64,000 nt of DNA from Jezberella montanilacus (GTDB taxonomy: Bacteria > Pseudomonadota > Gammaproteobacteria > Burkholderiales > Burkholderiaceae_B): contig NZ_PVTV01000017.1 of the NCBI RefSeq assembly GCF_003003055.1, positions 112,610 through 176,609 of the forward strand, in the 5' to 3' direction. The first letter of the stretch is position 1, and every line of letters starts with the position of its first letter. Positions 51,401-62,171 of the stretch are shown here, in pieces. The notes under the pieces were generated by a model, which worked only from the letters and a program-made list of their open reading frames with translations, searched no databases and was not told the origin of the DNA. The translations under genes and the position numbers were made by a program.

Positions 51401-52672
51401 CTAGTCAGCGGATTGTAGTGGCTCTATCACTGACTTGTCATGCCGCAAGCGCACATCTGCTAACGTCGGATCCCCAGATAAGCTAATCAGCTGACTAATC
51501 GCCGAACGCAACTCGGGGCGCAGATCCATCGCGAGGGCCGAGCGGTCAATGGCTAGGCGATCAAATAATGGACTCAATTTTGCTGTAACCGTATCACAAA
51601 TCAGTACCCATCGCTCGCCACCTTTACCGTCGATTCTGGTTATTAAGTCTAAGTCTTCCAGAGTATGCAGAATGTCAATTAAGGTCTCGTATCGAACCTT
51701 GACCCCATTCATCAATGTCTCGGTGCTGGCGCCCGGGGGTTGCATTTGACGACTACCTGCAAGCGTCTCAAGCACAGCTAATGCTTCAATGAACGCTGAA
51801 CCCGCAGCCGACTCAGATTCAAACCTGCCAGTTCGGATGACGGGCAGATTAGCTGCGATCAAAGCACCAATCAGTACTGCGAGCCAAGAACTATAGAGCC
51901 AAACCAAGAACACCGGGAGGGTTGAAAATGCGCCGTAGATCATCTTGTACGTCGGAAACTGAGTGACGTAATAAGTAAGACCGAGCTTGACTGCCTCCAA
52001 AATAATGGCAGTCACGGCACCACCGATTGAAGCGTCCTTAAAACCAACATGCCTGTGGGGCACCAGCATGAATAAAAAGGCAAAGCCGATACAGGTCAGG
52101 GCAAACGGCAAAAACGACAGGCTCAAACCGAAAAAGTTGGGGATATCGCCAAGAAATCCCATCGATTTTTTTGCAAGGTAGGCAGATATCCATAGGCTGG
52201 CGCCAACGATGATTGGGCCTAAAGAGATAACGCCCCAATACACGACAACTCGATGCGCAAGCGTTCTCGGTCGACTCACGTGCCAGATTTGATTTAAGCC
52301 TGAATCAATCGACATGACCAGCAAGACAGACGTGACGATCAGAAAAGAACTACCAATGGCGGTTAGCTTTGATGCTTGGGTAGCAAACTCGTGGAGGTGC
52401 TGCATGATCGTATCTGATATGTCAGCTGGCAACAGATTCTTGATCAGAAAAGTTTGCAAGGCGTCGCTGAACTCTTGAAACAAGGGGAAAGAAGTAAATA
52501 AGGACAGCACAACCGCGAGCAACGGCACGAGCGCCATCACGGTTGTTAAGGTCAGGTTCGATGCGTTTTCGAGAATTCGATCTTGTTGCACCCGCAACAA
52601 GAAGAACCGGCCAATCGTGACAAGCCTGTTAAGCCTTCGCTTATTATGGTCACTTTCTGAACGCTTCATCAT
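51401..52672 (-). CDS. YihY/UPF0761 family inner-membrane protein
   Basis: A 423-residue membrane protein of the YihY (BrkB-like) family. The N-terminal motif FFLLRVQQDRILENASNLTLTTVMALVPLLAVVLSLFTSFP is spread over residues 24-65 and is diagnostic; four more helices follow and a soluble C-terminal helix-turn-helix-like region. Start ATG 52672 (or 52669) fits; the frame is open to 52732. Function is not established; some members were annotated as RNase BN in error. Confidence 0.9.
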   Translation of the reverse strand: MMKRSESDHNKRRLNRLVTIGRFFLLRVQQDRILENASNLTLTTVMALVPLLAVVLSLFTSFPLFQEFSDALQTFLIKNLLPADISDTIMQHLHEFATQASKLTAIGSSFLIVTSVLLVMSIDSGLNQIWHVSRPRTLAHRVVVYWGVISLGPIIVGASLWISAYLAKKSMGFLGDIPNFFGLSLSFLPFALTCIGFAFLFMLVPHRHVGFKDASIGGAVTAIILEAVKLGLTYYVTQFPTYKMIYGAFSTLPVFLVWLYSSWLAVLIGALIAANLPVIRTGRFESESAAGSAFIEALAVLETLAGSRQMQPPGASTETLMNGVKVRYETLIDILHTLEDLDLITRIDGKGGERWVLICDTVTAKLSPLFDRLAIDRSALAMDLRPELRSAISQLISLSGDPTLADVRLRHDKSVIEPLQSAD

Positions 52673-52673
52673 T

Positions 52674-52686
52674 TTGATTGAATCAA
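52674..52686. promoter_or_regulatory. Palindrome between divergent genes
   Basis: TTGATTGAATCAA (52674-52686) is a perfect 6-1-6 palindrome lying directly against the YihY start, in the 76-base divergent gap with the DUF2069 gene. It could be an operator. No regulator gene is beside it. Confidence 0.35.
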
Positions 52687-52748
52687 TCTCACCCAGGGCT
52701 GATGGCCAAGCGATAATAGCGTATCGATCCAACTATTGGTTTAAAAAA

Positions 52749-53183
52749 ATGATGATGGCTGCAGGCGATACGGTTGATAAATCAAAAACTCTCTTTCTAA
52801 GCAATCAGTTAAGAAGAGTTTGTTGGGTCTGTCTACTCGCTTTGATTTTGTTAAGTGTCTTGTGGGAAACCTGGCTGGCACCTATTAAGCCAGGAGGTAG
52901 TCTATTGTTTTTGAAGGCCTTGCCTCTTGCATTTGCCGTCAGAGGAGTGATCGCGGGGAGGCTCTACACGGTGCAGTGGGCCTCTATGCTGATTTTGCTG
53001 TATCTGATGGAAGGTGTGGTGAGATTGATGTCAGATCCTCCCGGTCCGTCAGTTTTGTTGGCAGGCATTGAAATCTTTTTATCAACTGTATTTTTCTTTT
53101 GCGCGATTTTTTACGTGTATCCCGCTAAAAAACTGGCGAAATCTGAAAGCAAATTGGCTAAACAAGCGAATCCTCGTCCATGA
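52749..53183 (+). CDS. DUF2069 family membrane protein
   Basis: A 144-residue membrane protein with four helices: VCWVCLLALILLSVLW, SLLFLKALPLAFAVRGVI, WASMLILLYLMEGVVRLM and LAGIEIFLSTVFFFCAIFYVYP. The WxTWLAP and LPLxxxxRG-like blocks match DUF2069. ATG 52749 is the first of three successive ATGs. The 3' end overlaps selO by four bases (ATGA). Function is unknown. Confidence 0.88.
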   Translation: MMMAAGDTVDKSKTLFLSNQLRRVCWVCLLALILLSVLWETWLAPIKPGGSLLFLKALPLAFAVRGVIAGRLYTVQWASMLILLYLMEGVVRLMSDPPGPSVLLAGIEIFLSTVFFFCAIFYVYPAKKLAKSESKLAKQANPRP

Positions 53184-54718
53184 ACAGATACGATAGTTTT
53201 GCTGCACTTCCAAAAGTAAATTCTTTTGCCTCATTACCAAGTGCGTTCTACACCAGACTTGATACCAGACCACTTAGCGATGCAAAATTGCTTCATGCAA
53301 ATCGAGATGTTGCAGACTCGCTCGGCCTGTCAGACAAAGCGTTGACAAGCAGTGAGTTCTTGTCAGTGGTGAGTGGTTCGAGCTCGATGGAGGCTGGCGC
53401 CACGCTCTCGGCAGTCTACAGTGGTCATCAATTTGGTGTCTGGGCCGGTCAGCTCGGGGATGGCCGCGCGCATCTGCTAACGGGGGTGGGGCACCCTGAC
53501 AATGAACTAGAGATCCAACTGAAGGGCGCCGGCCCAACGCCTTATTCAAGGATGGGTGATGGACGTGCCGTGCTGCGGTCTTCAGTACGTGAGTACCTTG
53601 CCAGTGAAGCCATGCATGGCCTGGGCATTCCGACCACGAGAGCGCTCGCACTCGTTGCCTCGAGCCAACCGGTCATCAGAGAAACGATTGAGTCGGCAGC
53701 GGTCGTGACTCGAGTGGCGCCGAGTTTTATTCGTTTTGGGTCTTTCGAGCACTGGTCAAGTCGCAAACAACCTCAAGAGTTGAAAATCTTGGCGGATTAC
53801 GTGATCGACCGATTCTATCCAGATTGCCTCGAGGCGGCTGACAGCGTCAAGCCAGGACAGGTCTATATTGAATTACTTCGTCGAATCACGGTGAAAACTG
53901 CTGAGTTGATGGCTGCCTGGCAGGTGGTTGGATTCTGTCACGGCGTGATGAATACTGACAACATGTCTATCATCGGTTTAACCTTGGATTACGGCCCTTT
54001 TGGCTTTATGGACGGTTTTGACGCACGGCATATTTGTAATCACACCGATAGTAACGGTCGCTATGCGTGGCATGCTCAGCCGGCGGTAGCTAACTGGAAC
54101 CTATTCCAGCTAGCCAATAGTTTGTACGATTTAGTTCCTGATGCTGAGCGCCTGCAAGGCGCTTTGGCGGAGTTTGAACCCAGATTTTTGTCTTCAATGC
54201 AAACAAAGATGCTGAGCAAGCTCGGCCTCAATGAATGGCTGGCAGGTGACGAAAGTTTGATTGATGCGTTATGGAGCCTGATGCACGAAAACAAAGCAGA
54301 TTTCACCCTGACGTTTAGGCAACTAGCCCACGCTCCAGGTTTGAGCGGTGCCGTGTCTGAACAAATTTCCGTCGATCTGGGTGGCACCACGAGCCCAAAC
54401 GTTCAACCATTTGTAGACCTTTTCCTGGATAGGGACGCGGCCAACGCCTGGCTAACGAGTTATCAAGCGCGGCTTAAGCGGCAAGGGACCTCTTGGCAAG
54501 ATCGAGTTTCCGGCATGCTCTCAACAAATCCTTTGTATGTCCTGCGCAACCACCTTGCTCACCAAGCCATTGATGCCGCACAGAAAGGTGATCCGGGTGA
54601 GATAGATCGTCTGATGTTGCTACTCAAAAATCCCTGCAGCGCGGTTAAGGGAATGGAGTCATATGCTGCCTTGCCACCGGCCTGGGCCAGCAAGCTTGAG
54701 GTCAGCTGCTCGTCCTGA
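53180..54718 (+). CDS. selO: Protein adenylyltransferase SelO (YdiU)
   Basis: A 512-residue pseudokinase-fold AMPylase that transfers AMP to protein Ser/Thr/Tyr and links to redox stress. Signature blocks: YSGHQFGVWAGQLGDGRA, LEIQLKGAGPTPYSRMGDGRA, RVAPSFIRFGSFEHW, and FCHGVMNTDNMSIIGLTLDYGPFGFMD with the metal-binding residues. The end ..LEVSCSS keeps the Cys-Ser-Ser motif that carries selenocysteine in some eukaryotic SelO proteins. Coupled by ATGA to the DUF2069 gene. Confidence 0.95.
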   Translation: MNRYDSFAALPKVNSFASLPSAFYTRLDTRPLSDAKLLHANRDVADSLGLSDKALTSSEFLSVVSGSSSMEAGATLSAVYSGHQFGVWAGQLGDGRAHLLTGVGHPDNELEIQLKGAGPTPYSRMGDGRAVLRSSVREYLASEAMHGLGIPTTRALALVASSQPVIRETIESAAVVTRVAPSFIRFGSFEHWSSRKQPQELKILADYVIDRFYPDCLEAADSVKPGQVYIELLRRITVKTAELMAAWQVVGFCHGVMNTDNMSIIGLTLDYGPFGFMDGFDARHICNHTDSNGRYAWHAQPAVANWNLFQLANSLYDLVPDAERLQGALAEFEPRFLSSMQTKMLSKLGLNEWLAGDESLIDALWSLMHENKADFTLTFRQLAHAPGLSGAVSEQISVDLGGTTSPNVQPFVDLFLDRDAANAWLTSYQARLKRQGTSWQDRVSGMLSTNPLYVLRNHLAHQAIDAAQKGDPGEIDRLMLLLKNPCSAVKGMESYAALPPAWASKLEVSCSS

Positions 54719-54741
54719 GGCGCACAGTGTAATAATGTCAT

Positions 54742-54759
54742 CATCTAAAATATTAGATG
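54742..54759. terminator. AT-rich hairpin after selO
   Basis: CATCTAA (54742-54748) and TTAGATG (54753-54759) form a 7-base stem with a 4-base loop 23 bases after the selO stop. It is AT-rich and lacks a T-run, so it is only a possible terminator or processing signal. Confidence 0.4.
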
Positions 54760-54806
54760 GCAAGGCGGTGACGCTCTGTCATCTTTAACTTAAGTAAGCA
54801 CGCAAC

Positions 54807-55883
54807 ATGTCTGGCAACACCTTAGGTAGTCTCTTTAGTGTCACGAATTTTGGCGAATCACACGGCCCGGCGATCGGCTGCGTGATTGACGGCTGCCCGC
54901 CAGGCTTATTACTCCGTGAAGACGACATTCAGCTCGATCTTGACAGACGTCGCCCGGGTACATCGCGTCACGTCACCCAGCGTCAAGAGGGTGACCAAGT
55001 CGAGATTCTGTCTGGCGTGTTTCAAGGCCGCACAACAGGTACACCCATTGCCCTGTTGATCCGAAATGTTGATCAACGCAGCAAGGATTACGCCGCCATT
55101 ACCGATACTTTTCGCCCTGGTCATGCGGACTATACCTATACCAAGAAATACGGATTCAGAGACCCTCGTGGAGGAGGCCGGTCGTCTGCTCGATTAACTG
55201 CTCCAACCGTTGGCGCCGGGGCGATCGCAAAAAAGTGGTTACGAGAAAACTACGGTGTGACCGTGCGAGGCTATATGAGTCAACTCGGTCCGATCACCAT
55301 GCCGTTCAAGGTTTGGGACGACGTCTCAAATAATCCATTTTTTGCTGCAGATATGGCTCTGGTCCCTGAGCTCGAAGCCTATATGGATCAGTTGCGTAAA
55401 GATGGTGACTCGGTGGGTGCACGAATAGAAGTTGTTGCAGAGGGCTTGCCAGCAGGTTGGGGTGAACCTGTCTACGATCGACTAGACGCGGATATCGCTC
55501 ACGCAATGATGGGTCTTAATGCGGTAAAAGGCGTTGAAATCGGTGCGGGTTTTGCCAGTATTGAACAACGCGGCTCGGTACACGGCGATGAGATCACTGC
55601 TCAGGGATTTTTAACCAATCACGCTGGTGGGGTTCTCGGAGGTATCTCGACTGGACAACCCATTCTTGTCAGCTTGGCGATCAAGCCGACCTCGAGCATC
55701 CGTATCGAACGACAATCTATCAATAGCGACAGAGAACCAGTGATGGTTCAGACGCTGGGTCGTCATGACCCTTGTGTGGGCATACGTGCGACCCCGATCG
55801 CAGAGGCACTCCTGGCCATCGTTTTGATGGATCACGCACTCAGGCATCGCGCCCAATGTGGTGAGCCCTTAACAGGTATTTAG
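54807..55883 (+). CDS. aroC: Chorismate synthase AroC
   Basis: A 358-residue chorismate synthase, the last shikimate-pathway step (EPSP to chorismate, reduced FMN needed). Signatures: [20 protein letters not shown] near the start, [30 protein letters not shown] near residue 108, and [35 protein letters not shown] near the end. The length is typical. A 149-base spacer before leuC contains no obvious gene. Confidence 0.97.
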   Translation: MSGNTLGSLFSVTNFGESHGPAIGCVIDGCPPGLLLREDDIQLDLDRRRPGTSRHVTQRQEGDQVEILSGVFQGRTTGTPIALLIRNVDQRSKDYAAITDTFRPGHADYTYTKKYGFRDPRGGGRSSARLTAPTVGAGAIAKKWLRENYGVTVRGYMSQLGPITMPFKVWDDVSNNPFFAADMALVPELEAYMDQLRKDGDSVGARIEVVAEGLPAGWGEPVYDRLDADIAHAMMGLNAVKGVEIGAGFASIEQRGSVHGDEITAQGFLTNHAGGVLGGISTGQPILVSLAIKPTSSIRIERQSINSDREPVMVQTLGRHDPCVGIRATPIAEALLAIVLMDHALRHRAQCGEPLTGI

Positions 55884-56032
55884 CCCAACAAAGTTGCCAC
55901 TGACCGCAAGGATTGCCCTGTGGCATAATCAAATGTCGGCTTGGTCCGGAGCAGTCCGCCTAAGCGCCGAGCCTATCAACGGCCATTAGTTGAAAGCCGG
56001 TAGTCAACATTACTGTTTGGCAACAATAAAAC

Positions 56033-57442
56033 ATGAAAAAAACTTTATACGACAAACTTTGGGACGCGCACGTTATTCATCAAGAATCGGATGGAACGGC
56101 AATCCTTTATATCGATCGACATTTGTTACACGAAGTCACTAGCCCTCAGGCGTTCGAAGGACTGGAGCTTGCTGGGCGCAAGCTTTGGCGCTTGCATTCG
56201 AACTTGGCGGTGGCAGATCACAACGTACCAACGGTCGCAGCTGACCGGGCGCAGGGGATCGCTGATCCGATTTCGCGTTTGCAAGTCGATACCCTAGATG
56301 CCAATTGCGATCGGCATGGCGTAACTGAATTCAAAATGAACGATGTCCGTCAAGGTATTGTTCACGTGATTGGACCAGAGCAAGGCGCTGTTTTACCTGG
56401 TATGACAGTCGTTTGTGGTGACTCGCACACGAGTACCCATGGAGCTGTCGCCGCGCTCGCCTTCGGCATCGGTACGTCGGAAGTCGAGCATGCAATGGCC
56501 ACGCAGACGCTTCAGGTCAAGAAAAACAAAAACATGCTGGTGCGTGTTGAGGGTAACCTTGGCCTTGGCGTGACAGCAAAAGATGTGATTTTGCATGTCA
56601 TTGGCGCAATCGGCACAGCCGGCGGAACGGGTCACGCTATCGAATTTGCTGGCAGCGCCATTCGCGGTTTGTCGGTCGAAGGCCGTATGACGCTTTGCAA
56701 TATGTCGATTGAGGGTGGCGCTCGCTCAGGCATGGTTGCTGTCGACGAAAAAACGATTGAGTACTTCCGCAACCGACCCTTCGCGCCGAGCGGAGCACTC
56801 TGGGATGCGGCCGTTTCATATTGGAAGACACTACACTCTGATGAAGGGGCTCAGTTCGACACTATCGTCGAAATCGACGCTCGAGACATCCAACCCCAAG
56901 TGACTTGGGGTACATCGCCAGAGATGGTCTTGCCAGTGACAGATCGGGTGCCTGATCCAGATAAAGAGAAAGACTCTGTGCGTCGCAGCGGCATGGAACG
57001 CGCACTCGAATACATGGGTCTTAAACCCAATACACCCATTGTCGATATTAAGATTGATCGGGTCTTCATCGGCTCTTGTACCAATTCTCGGATTGAAGAC
57101 CTACGCGCTGCAGCGACGGTCGTACGTGGCAAACGAGTTGCAAGCAATGTCCGTCAAGCAATGGTCGTGGCTGGATCGGGCTTAGTCAAACTTCAAGCTG
57201 AACGGGAAGGTCTCGATAAGATATTTATCGAAGCCGGTTTTGAATGGCGTGAACCCGGCTGCTCGATGTGCTTGGCGATGAATGCAGACCGTCTGGAGCC
57301 TGGTGAACGTTGTGCGTCAACTTCAAACCGCAATTTTGAAGGCAGACAGGGGCACGGTGGCAGAACCCACTTGGTGAGCCCTGCAATGGCGGCGGCGGCG
57401 GCCTGTGCGGGCCACTTCGTTGACATACGTAACTTCCGGTAG
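56033..57442 (+). CDS. leuC: 3-isopropylmalate dehydratase large subunit LeuC
   Basis: A 469-residue aconitase-superfamily enzyme, with a [4Fe-4S] cluster. [21 protein letters not shown] is the usual start; [43 protein letters not shown], and [13 protein letters not shown] carry the cluster cysteines (GSCTNS and GCSMC). It converts 2-isopropylmalate to 3-isopropylmalate with LeuD. It lies 6 bases before leuD. Confidence 0.97.
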   Translation: MKKTLYDKLWDAHVIHQESDGTAILYIDRHLLHEVTSPQAFEGLELAGRKLWRLHSNLAVADHNVPTVAADRAQGIADPISRLQVDTLDANCDRHGVTEFKMNDVRQGIVHVIGPEQGAVLPGMTVVCGDSHTSTHGAVAALAFGIGTSEVEHAMATQTLQVKKNKNMLVRVEGNLGLGVTAKDVILHVIGAIGTAGGTGHAIEFAGSAIRGLSVEGRMTLCNMSIEGGARSGMVAVDEKTIEYFRNRPFAPSGALWDAAVSYWKTLHSDEGAQFDTIVEIDARDIQPQVTWGTSPEMVLPVTDRVPDPDKEKDSVRRSGMERALEYMGLKPNTPIVDIKIDRVFIGSCTNSRIEDLRAAATVVRGKRVASNVRQAMVVAGSGLVKLQAEREGLDKIFIEAGFEWREPGCSMCLAMNADRLEPGERCASTSNRNFEGRQGHGGRTHLVSPAMAAAAACAGHFVDIRNFR

Positions 57443-57448
57443 GACAAC

Positions 57449-58105
57449 ATGGACAAATTTATTACACATGAAGGCTTAGTTGCCCCACTCGACCGCGAGA
57501 ACGTCGACACGGATTTAATCATCCCCAAACAATTTCTAAAGTCGATCAAGAGATCAGGGTTTGGTCCAAATTTATTTGACGAACTACGTTACCTCGATCA
57601 CGGCGAGCCGGGCATGGATAACACCAAACGACCACTTAATCCGGATTTCGTGTTAAATCACTCTCGCTACCAAGGAGCATCGATCCTGTTGGGGCGTAAG
57701 AATTTCGGCTGTGGATCGAGTCGTGAGCATGCGCCCTGGGCGCTTCAGCAGTATGGATTTAAAGCCGTTATTGCACCGTCGTTTGCCGATATATTCTTTA
57801 ACAATAGTTACAAAAACGGTTTTCTGCCTATCATCCTGTCTGAGCTGCAAGTGGCAAGACTGTTTGACGAAGTCAGGGGATTTGTTGGTTACAAGCTAAC
57901 CATTGATCTTGAAAAACAAGTGGTCATTGCACCCGATGGTCGTGCAATGGGATTCGATATCGACGCTCACCGTAAGTACTGCATGGTAAACGGCCTGGAT
58001 GAAATCGGGCTAACTCTCAGACACGCTGACAAGATTAAAGCTTTTGAAGCAGAGCGCCTCGCTCGACATCCTTGGCTCGACGTCAGACCGGTCGTTGTGA
58101 ACTAA
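57449..58105 (+). CDS. leuD: 3-isopropylmalate dehydratase small subunit LeuD
   Basis: A 218-residue swivel-domain subunit. [25 protein letters not shown] is the family start; [32 protein letters not shown] is the active-site region. It forms the heterodimer with LeuC. A 72-base gap with a strong hairpin separates it from leuB. Confidence 0.97.
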   Translation: MDKFITHEGLVAPLDRENVDTDLIIPKQFLKSIKRSGFGPNLFDELRYLDHGEPGMDNTKRPLNPDFVLNHSRYQGASILLGRKNFGCGSSREHAPWALQQYGFKAVIAPSFADIFFNNSYKNGFLPIILSELQVARLFDEVRGFVGYKLTIDLEKQVVIAPDGRAMGFDIDAHRKYCMVNGLDEIGLTLRHADKIKAFEAERLARHPWLDVRPVVVN

Positions 58106-58137
58106 ATTTTGCTTTTTTTCTACAAATTGATTGCCAA

Positions 58138-58159
58138 GGAGCCGGTTTAATCCGGCTCC
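58138..58159. repeat. Hairpin between leuD and leuB
   Basis: GGAGCCGG (58138-58145) and CCGGCTCC (58152-58159) form a perfect 8-base GC-rich stem with a six-base loop (TTTAAT) in the leuD-leuB gap. No T-run follows; the stem ends 18 bases before the leuB start. It may stabilise or process the operon message, or cause partial termination. Confidence 0.6.
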
Positions 58160-58177
58160 ATCACATTGAGAATAGAT

Positions 58178-59254
58178 ATGACACAGAAAATAGCGGTGCT
58201 TTCGGGAGATGGTATTGGTCCAGAGATCGTTGAACAAGCGGTCAAGGTTTTGCGAGCATTAGATTTGTCGCTGGAAATTCAAGAGGCACCTGTTGGGGGC
58301 AAAGCCTTTGATCTGCATGGTCATCCCCTGCCTACTGCAACCTTAGCACTTGCTAAAGAATCCAATGCCATTTTGTTTGGGGCAGTCGGAGACTGGAAAT
58401 ACGACAAGCTGCCGAGAGAGCATCGGCCGGAGCAGGCACTACTCGGTCTACGGAAAGCACTGGGTTTGTTCGCAAATTTGCGTCCCGCCATTCTTTACCC
58501 CGAATTAGCCAACGCATCGTCCCTCAAACCTGAAATCGTATCTGGCTTAGATATCCTGATTTTGCGCGAATTGACTGGGGATATTTATTTTGGTAGCCCT
58601 CGAGGTATTCGTACGGCGCCTGACGGCGCTTTTGCCGGCTCACGTGAAGGTTTCGATACGATGCGTTATGCCGAACCTGAGATTCGCCGCATTGCTCACA
58701 TTGGTTTTCAAGCTGCACAAAAGCGGAACAAAAAACTCTGTAGTGTTGATAAAGCAAATGTCCTTGAGACTTCGCAGCTCTGGCGCGATATCGTCACCGA
58801 GGTTAGTGCTGAATACCCAGAGGTCTCACTTTCACATATGTACGTCGATAATGCTGCGATGCAGTTGGTGCGCGCACCGAGGGAGTTTGACGTCATCGTG
58901 ACAGGTAATATGTTCGGTGATATTTTGTCAGACGAAGCAGCCATGCTGACGGGCTCTATTGGCATGCTGCCATCAGCATCACTTAATGCAGCAGGTCAGG
59001 GGTTGTACGAGCCGAGCCACGGCTCAGCGCCTGATATCGCAGGCAAAGGGATCGCAAATCCGTTAGCAACCATTTTGTCGGCTGCGATGATGCTACGGTA
59101 TTCGTTAAACAACTCTGCTGCGGCAGACAAAATTGAAAAAGCTGTTCAGAAAGTATTGTCACAGGGTTTGAGAACTGCGGACATCTACGAAGTTGGAACC
59201 ACACAAGTGGGTACGCAAGCCATGGGTGATGCAGTCATTCAGGCGTTGGCGTAA
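58178..59254 (+). CDS. leuB: 3-isopropylmalate dehydrogenase LeuB
   Basis: A 358-residue NAD-dependent beta-decarboxylating dehydrogenase, the third leucine-biosynthesis step. [20 protein letters not shown] starts at ATG 58178; a TTG four codons upstream is not needed. [25 protein letters not shown] and [26 protein letters not shown] are the substrate, catalytic-Lys and metal sites. The end ALA matches the family length. A 217-base gap separates it from asd. Confidence 0.97.
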   Translation: MTQKIAVLSGDGIGPEIVEQAVKVLRALDLSLEIQEAPVGGKAFDLHGHPLPTATLALAKESNAILFGAVGDWKYDKLPREHRPEQALLGLRKALGLFANLRPAILYPELANASSLKPEIVSGLDILILRELTGDIYFGSPRGIRTAPDGAFAGSREGFDTMRYAEPEIRRIAHIGFQAAQKRNKKLCSVDKANVLETSQLWRDIVTEVSAEYPEVSLSHMYVDNAAMQLVRAPREFDVIVTGNMFGDILSDEAAMLTGSIGMLPSASLNAAGQGLYEPSHGSAPDIAGKGIANPLATILSAAMMLRYSLNNSAAADKIEKAVQKVLSQGLRTADIYEVGTTQVGTQAMGDAVIQALA

Positions 59255-59385
59255 AGCGATCCCTCAAAGCACTGGTTTAATGCCATGAGCGCACACTTGT
59301 GGCGCTTAAATCCGGCGTGAGCGTTCGATTTTTTTGAGTTTGGCCTAAAAGTGGTGCTTTTACAGCGTGGTTATGGGTCTTTTAT

Positions 59386-59404
59386 GAGTCTTTTCGACTC
59401 TTTT
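59386..59404 (+). terminator. Short hairpin with T-run after leuB
   Basis: GAGTC (59386-59390), loop TTTTC, GACTC (59396-59400), then TTTT. It is about 130 bases after leuB and may end the leu transcript. The stem is short. Confidence 0.5.
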
Positions 59405-59409
59405 GTCAT

Positions 59410-59428
59410 AATTACTCCCTAAGTAATT
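59410..59428. promoter_or_regulatory. Inverted repeat upstream of asd
   Basis: AATTACT (59410-59416) and AGTAATT (59422-59428) flank CCCTA, 43 bases before the asd start. It could be an operator or part of the asd promoter; a TTGTCA at 59403 could be a -35 box, but no good -10 box was found. Confidence 0.35.
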
Positions 59429-59471
59429 GTAAACTTGAGTCAATTCCATTTAAAGGCAACGGCAAGTTCAA

Positions 59472-60599
59472 ATGAAGCAATCAGTAGGTTTAGTTGGTTG
59501 GAGAGGGATGGTTGGATCTGTGCTCATGCAACGTATGCGTGATGAAGGCGATTTTGACCTGATTGACCCGGTTTTTTTCTCTACCAGTAACGCAGGGGGA
59601 CGTGCACCAGAGTGGGCAGGTTCAACTGCCCTGCATAGCGCTTTTGACATTGATGCCCTCAAAAAGCTACCAATAATCTTGACGGCACAAGGCGGGGACT
59701 ACACGACTGAAGTCTATGCAAAACTGCGCGCCGCTGGCTGGACTGGCGTATGGATCGATGCAGCCAGCACGTTAAGGATGAAAGACGATGCAATTATCGT
59801 GCTTGATCCTGTGAACCGGAACGTCATTGATGCCGCCATAAAAAAAGGCGTAAAGGATTTTATCGGCGGTAATTGCACCGTTAGTTGCATGCTGATGGGC
59901 TTAGCAGGCCTGTTCAAACACGATTTGATCGAGTGGATGACCAGCATGACTTATCAGGCAGCGTCGGGCGGCGGTGCTCAACACATGCGCGAGTTGCTGG
60001 TGCAATTTGGATTATTAAATCAATCCGTTAAATCCTTACTGGATGACCCCGCGTCTGCGATTCTGGAAATTGATCGTGGGGTTTTGGCTAAGCAACAGTC
60101 AGCTGACTTACCCCAGGAACACTTCGGTATACCGCTAGCAGGTAATTTGATCCCTTGGATTGATAAAGACCTCGGAAATGGGATGTCGCGTGAAGAGTGG
60201 AAAGCAGAGGCAGAAACAAACAAAATATTGGGTCGCGGCCCCGGGTTTGGTAACACAGCGACACCAATAGACGGTTTGTGTGTGCGAGTCGGCGCCATGC
60301 GTTGCCATAGCCAGGCATTGACGATCAAGCTAAAGAAAGATGTGCCTATGGACGAAATAGGTGATATCTTGGCGCAAGGCACTGCTTGGGCTAAGGTAGT
60401 CGATAACACCAAAGAAGCTACTTTAGCCGCGTTATCGCCAGTATCAGTGACGGGCACGCTGGATATTCCTGTCGGGCGTCTACGCAAGATGTCAATGGGT
60501 TCAGAATTTTTGAGCGCTTTTACGATTGGTGATCAGTTACTTTGGGGCGCGGCTGAACCGTTGCGCCGGATGCTTCGTATTAGTTTAGGTGAACTGTAA
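59472..60599 (+). CDS. asd: Aspartate-semialdehyde dehydrogenase
   Basis: A 375-residue NADPH enzyme making aspartate semialdehyde for lysine, threonine and methionine. [22 protein letters not shown] holds the NADP motif; [13 protein letters not shown] contains the catalytic Cys (near residue 137); the His is in [17 protein letters not shown]. It belongs to the Gram-negative asd subgroup (about 370 residues). fimV follows after 45 bases, the usual order in Burkholderiales. Confidence 0.97.
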   Translation: MKQSVGLVGWRGMVGSVLMQRMRDEGDFDLIDPVFFSTSNAGGRAPEWAGSTALHSAFDIDALKKLPIILTAQGGDYTTEVYAKLRAAGWTGVWIDAASTLRMKDDAIIVLDPVNRNVIDAAIKKGVKDFIGGNCTVSCMLMGLAGLFKHDLIEWMTSMTYQAASGGGAQHMRELLVQFGLLNQSVKSLLDDPASAILEIDRGVLAKQQSADLPQEHFGIPLAGNLIPWIDKDLGNGMSREEWKAEAETNKILGRGPGFGNTATPIDGLCVRVGAMRCHSQALTIKLKKDVPMDEIGDILAQGTAWAKVVDNTKEATLAALSPVSVTGTLDIPVGRLRKMSMGSEFLSAFTIGDQLLWGAAEPLRRMLRISLGEL

Positions 60600-60644
60600 G
60601 AGACCAATTGTTCAATTGGTAGTGAGAATATTCTGGAGAACGCC

Positions 60645-62138
60645 GTGCTAGCCAAGACCAAAACAACACCCAAGCGCTCATTCAAGTCCACTGCGGTAGT
60701 GCTTGGCACAACCCTGTTGACCATGACTGGCGTGCTTCCTACCTTGGCTGATGCGCAATCTATTGGCAATTCAAGACTCACATCCTCTGCGGGTCAACCG
60801 CTAGCAGCCACGACAACAATTGGCTCCTTGTCTCCAGAAGATTCGTCCAGCCTAAAGGTCAAGGTTGCCGATCAAGAACAGTGGGATCGAGTCGGCCTCA
60901 AACCGCCGGTAAAACTTGATTCAATGGTCGTTCGGTTGGACGCGAGTCGGGGCAATCCTAAGCGTAATGTTCAAATCACGTCAAACGAGACCGTTTCAGC
61001 CGCAGCTGTTGATTTTTTGCTTGAAGTAACAACGGCATCAAGTAATCAGGTTATTCAGCTGAGCTTCATTGTTGGTGGTTCTGTTCAAGCGCCGACGCTG
61101 CCCAGTTCGGATAATGCCCAGAGCAGTCGCAACGGCACAAAAATAACGGTGGTGGGTTCACCAGGGTCTGCAACTGTTAAGCAAGGCGATACGTTGTTCG
61201 CGATTGCTCAGAATAACGCAGTGCCCGGTACGACCATTTACCAAATGTTGCTCGCATTATTCCAAGCAAATCCAAATGCCTTTATTAGTCAGAATATGAA
61301 CTTGCTCAAGGCGGGGGCGATACTTGAAATCCCTGATGCGGATGCAGTCAAAGCGATCGACCGTCAGGTAGCACGTAATACTTTTGCTGAACAGGTGCAG
61401 ATATTCAACACCATGCGTGGTCGGTCGAACGCGTCCAAACTGCAGAAGCTCACCCCGGGCAATACACAGAGTGGTTCGGTTCAGGGCTCAAGTGCGGCAG
61501 TCGCTCCGAGTAAGCCGTCTGAAGACAAAGTCAGCCTGAGCACTCAATCGCAAGCGGATGCAGCAGCAGATGCCCGTGCCGTAGCTGAAAAGCAACGCCA
61601 AGAAGAGCAGGCGCGCTTAGATGCCTTGCAGCAGAATATCAAACAATTGAAAGAAGCGACGACAGCCGCTGAGACAGCTTCACCAGCACCAGTGGCTGAA
61701 GCTACTAAGCCAGCGGAGGTCACGCCCAAAGCAGCTGATACCGCGCCAGTCAAAGAAGAGAAACCAAAGAGCAGCTTGGATTATCAGGCTATATCTGCGT
61801 GGGTCTTGGAGAATCTGCTACTCGTGATAGCCGGGGTCTTGGGGCTCATTGCTATCGTCATCGCATGGGCGATGAGAGCCGCGGGCAGGCGCAATGACTA
61901 TGACAGCGAGGATGATGAGGTTTCAAGCGAAATTGATGAAGCCGTGGCCTCTTATTTTAGAAACCCGCAAACCCATGGGCACGAATCGTCGGACACCATA
62001 CATCACGGCCTGATGAGTAAAACAGAAGCAACCGAAACGCTGAACAAAATTGATTTAGACCTGAACTCGCCAGTCAAGGACGATATTGTCACGTTGAATA
62101 CTGCCGCTGACTCAACGAAATCTGAGAAATCAATATAA
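60645..62138 (+). CDS. fimV: FimV N-terminal-type protein with LysM domain
   Basis: A 497-residue cell-envelope protein. After a signal-like N-terminus (TTLLTMTGVLPTLADAQS), the FimV N-terminal block follows (SIGNSRLTSSAGQPLAATTTI, ..VDFLLEVTTASSNQV), then a LysM domain (TVKQGDTLFAIAQNNAVPG, LLKAGAILEIPD, about residues 178-232), a low-complexity Ala/Glu/Pro linker with a coiled-coil-like stretch, and one membrane helix (LLLVIAGVLGLIAIVIAWAM, near 393-412). The large C-terminal TPR region of FimV in Pseudomonas and most Burkholderiales is absent. GTG 60645 starts after TGGAGAACGCC. It likely binds peptidoglycan and positions pilus parts. Confidence 0.85.
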   Translation: MLAKTKTTPKRSFKSTAVVLGTTLLTMTGVLPTLADAQSIGNSRLTSSAGQPLAATTTIGSLSPEDSSSLKVKVADQEQWDRVGLKPPVKLDSMVVRLDASRGNPKRNVQITSNETVSAAAVDFLLEVTTASSNQVIQLSFIVGGSVQAPTLPSSDNAQSSRNGTKITVVGSPGSATVKQGDTLFAIAQNNAVPGTTIYQMLLALFQANPNAFISQNMNLLKAGAILEIPDADAVKAIDRQVARNTFAEQVQIFNTMRGRSNASKLQKLTPGNTQSGSVQGSSAAVAPSKPSEDKVSLSTQSQADAAADARAVAEKQRQEEQARLDALQQNIKQLKEATTAAETASPAPVAEATKPAEVTPKAADTAPVKEEKPKSSLDYQAISAWVLENLLLVIAGVLGLIAIVIAWAMRAAGRRNDYDSEDDEVSSEIDEAVASYFRNPQTHGHESSDTIHHGLMSKTEATETLNKIDLDLNSPVKDDIVTLNTAADSTKSEKSI

Positions 62139-62171
62139 ATATCTGCTGATTTTGACTGAGGCTGCGCTGTT

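Noticed and set aside
55884..56032. Leucine leader peptide or attenuator upstream of leuC
   Set aside because: No short leucine-rich frame with a ribosome site and no clear alternative hairpins with a T-run could be found.
60020..60487. 155-residue minus-strand ORF inside asd
   Set aside because: Antisense to a highly conserved enzyme; Ser/Pro-rich composition typical of shadow frames.
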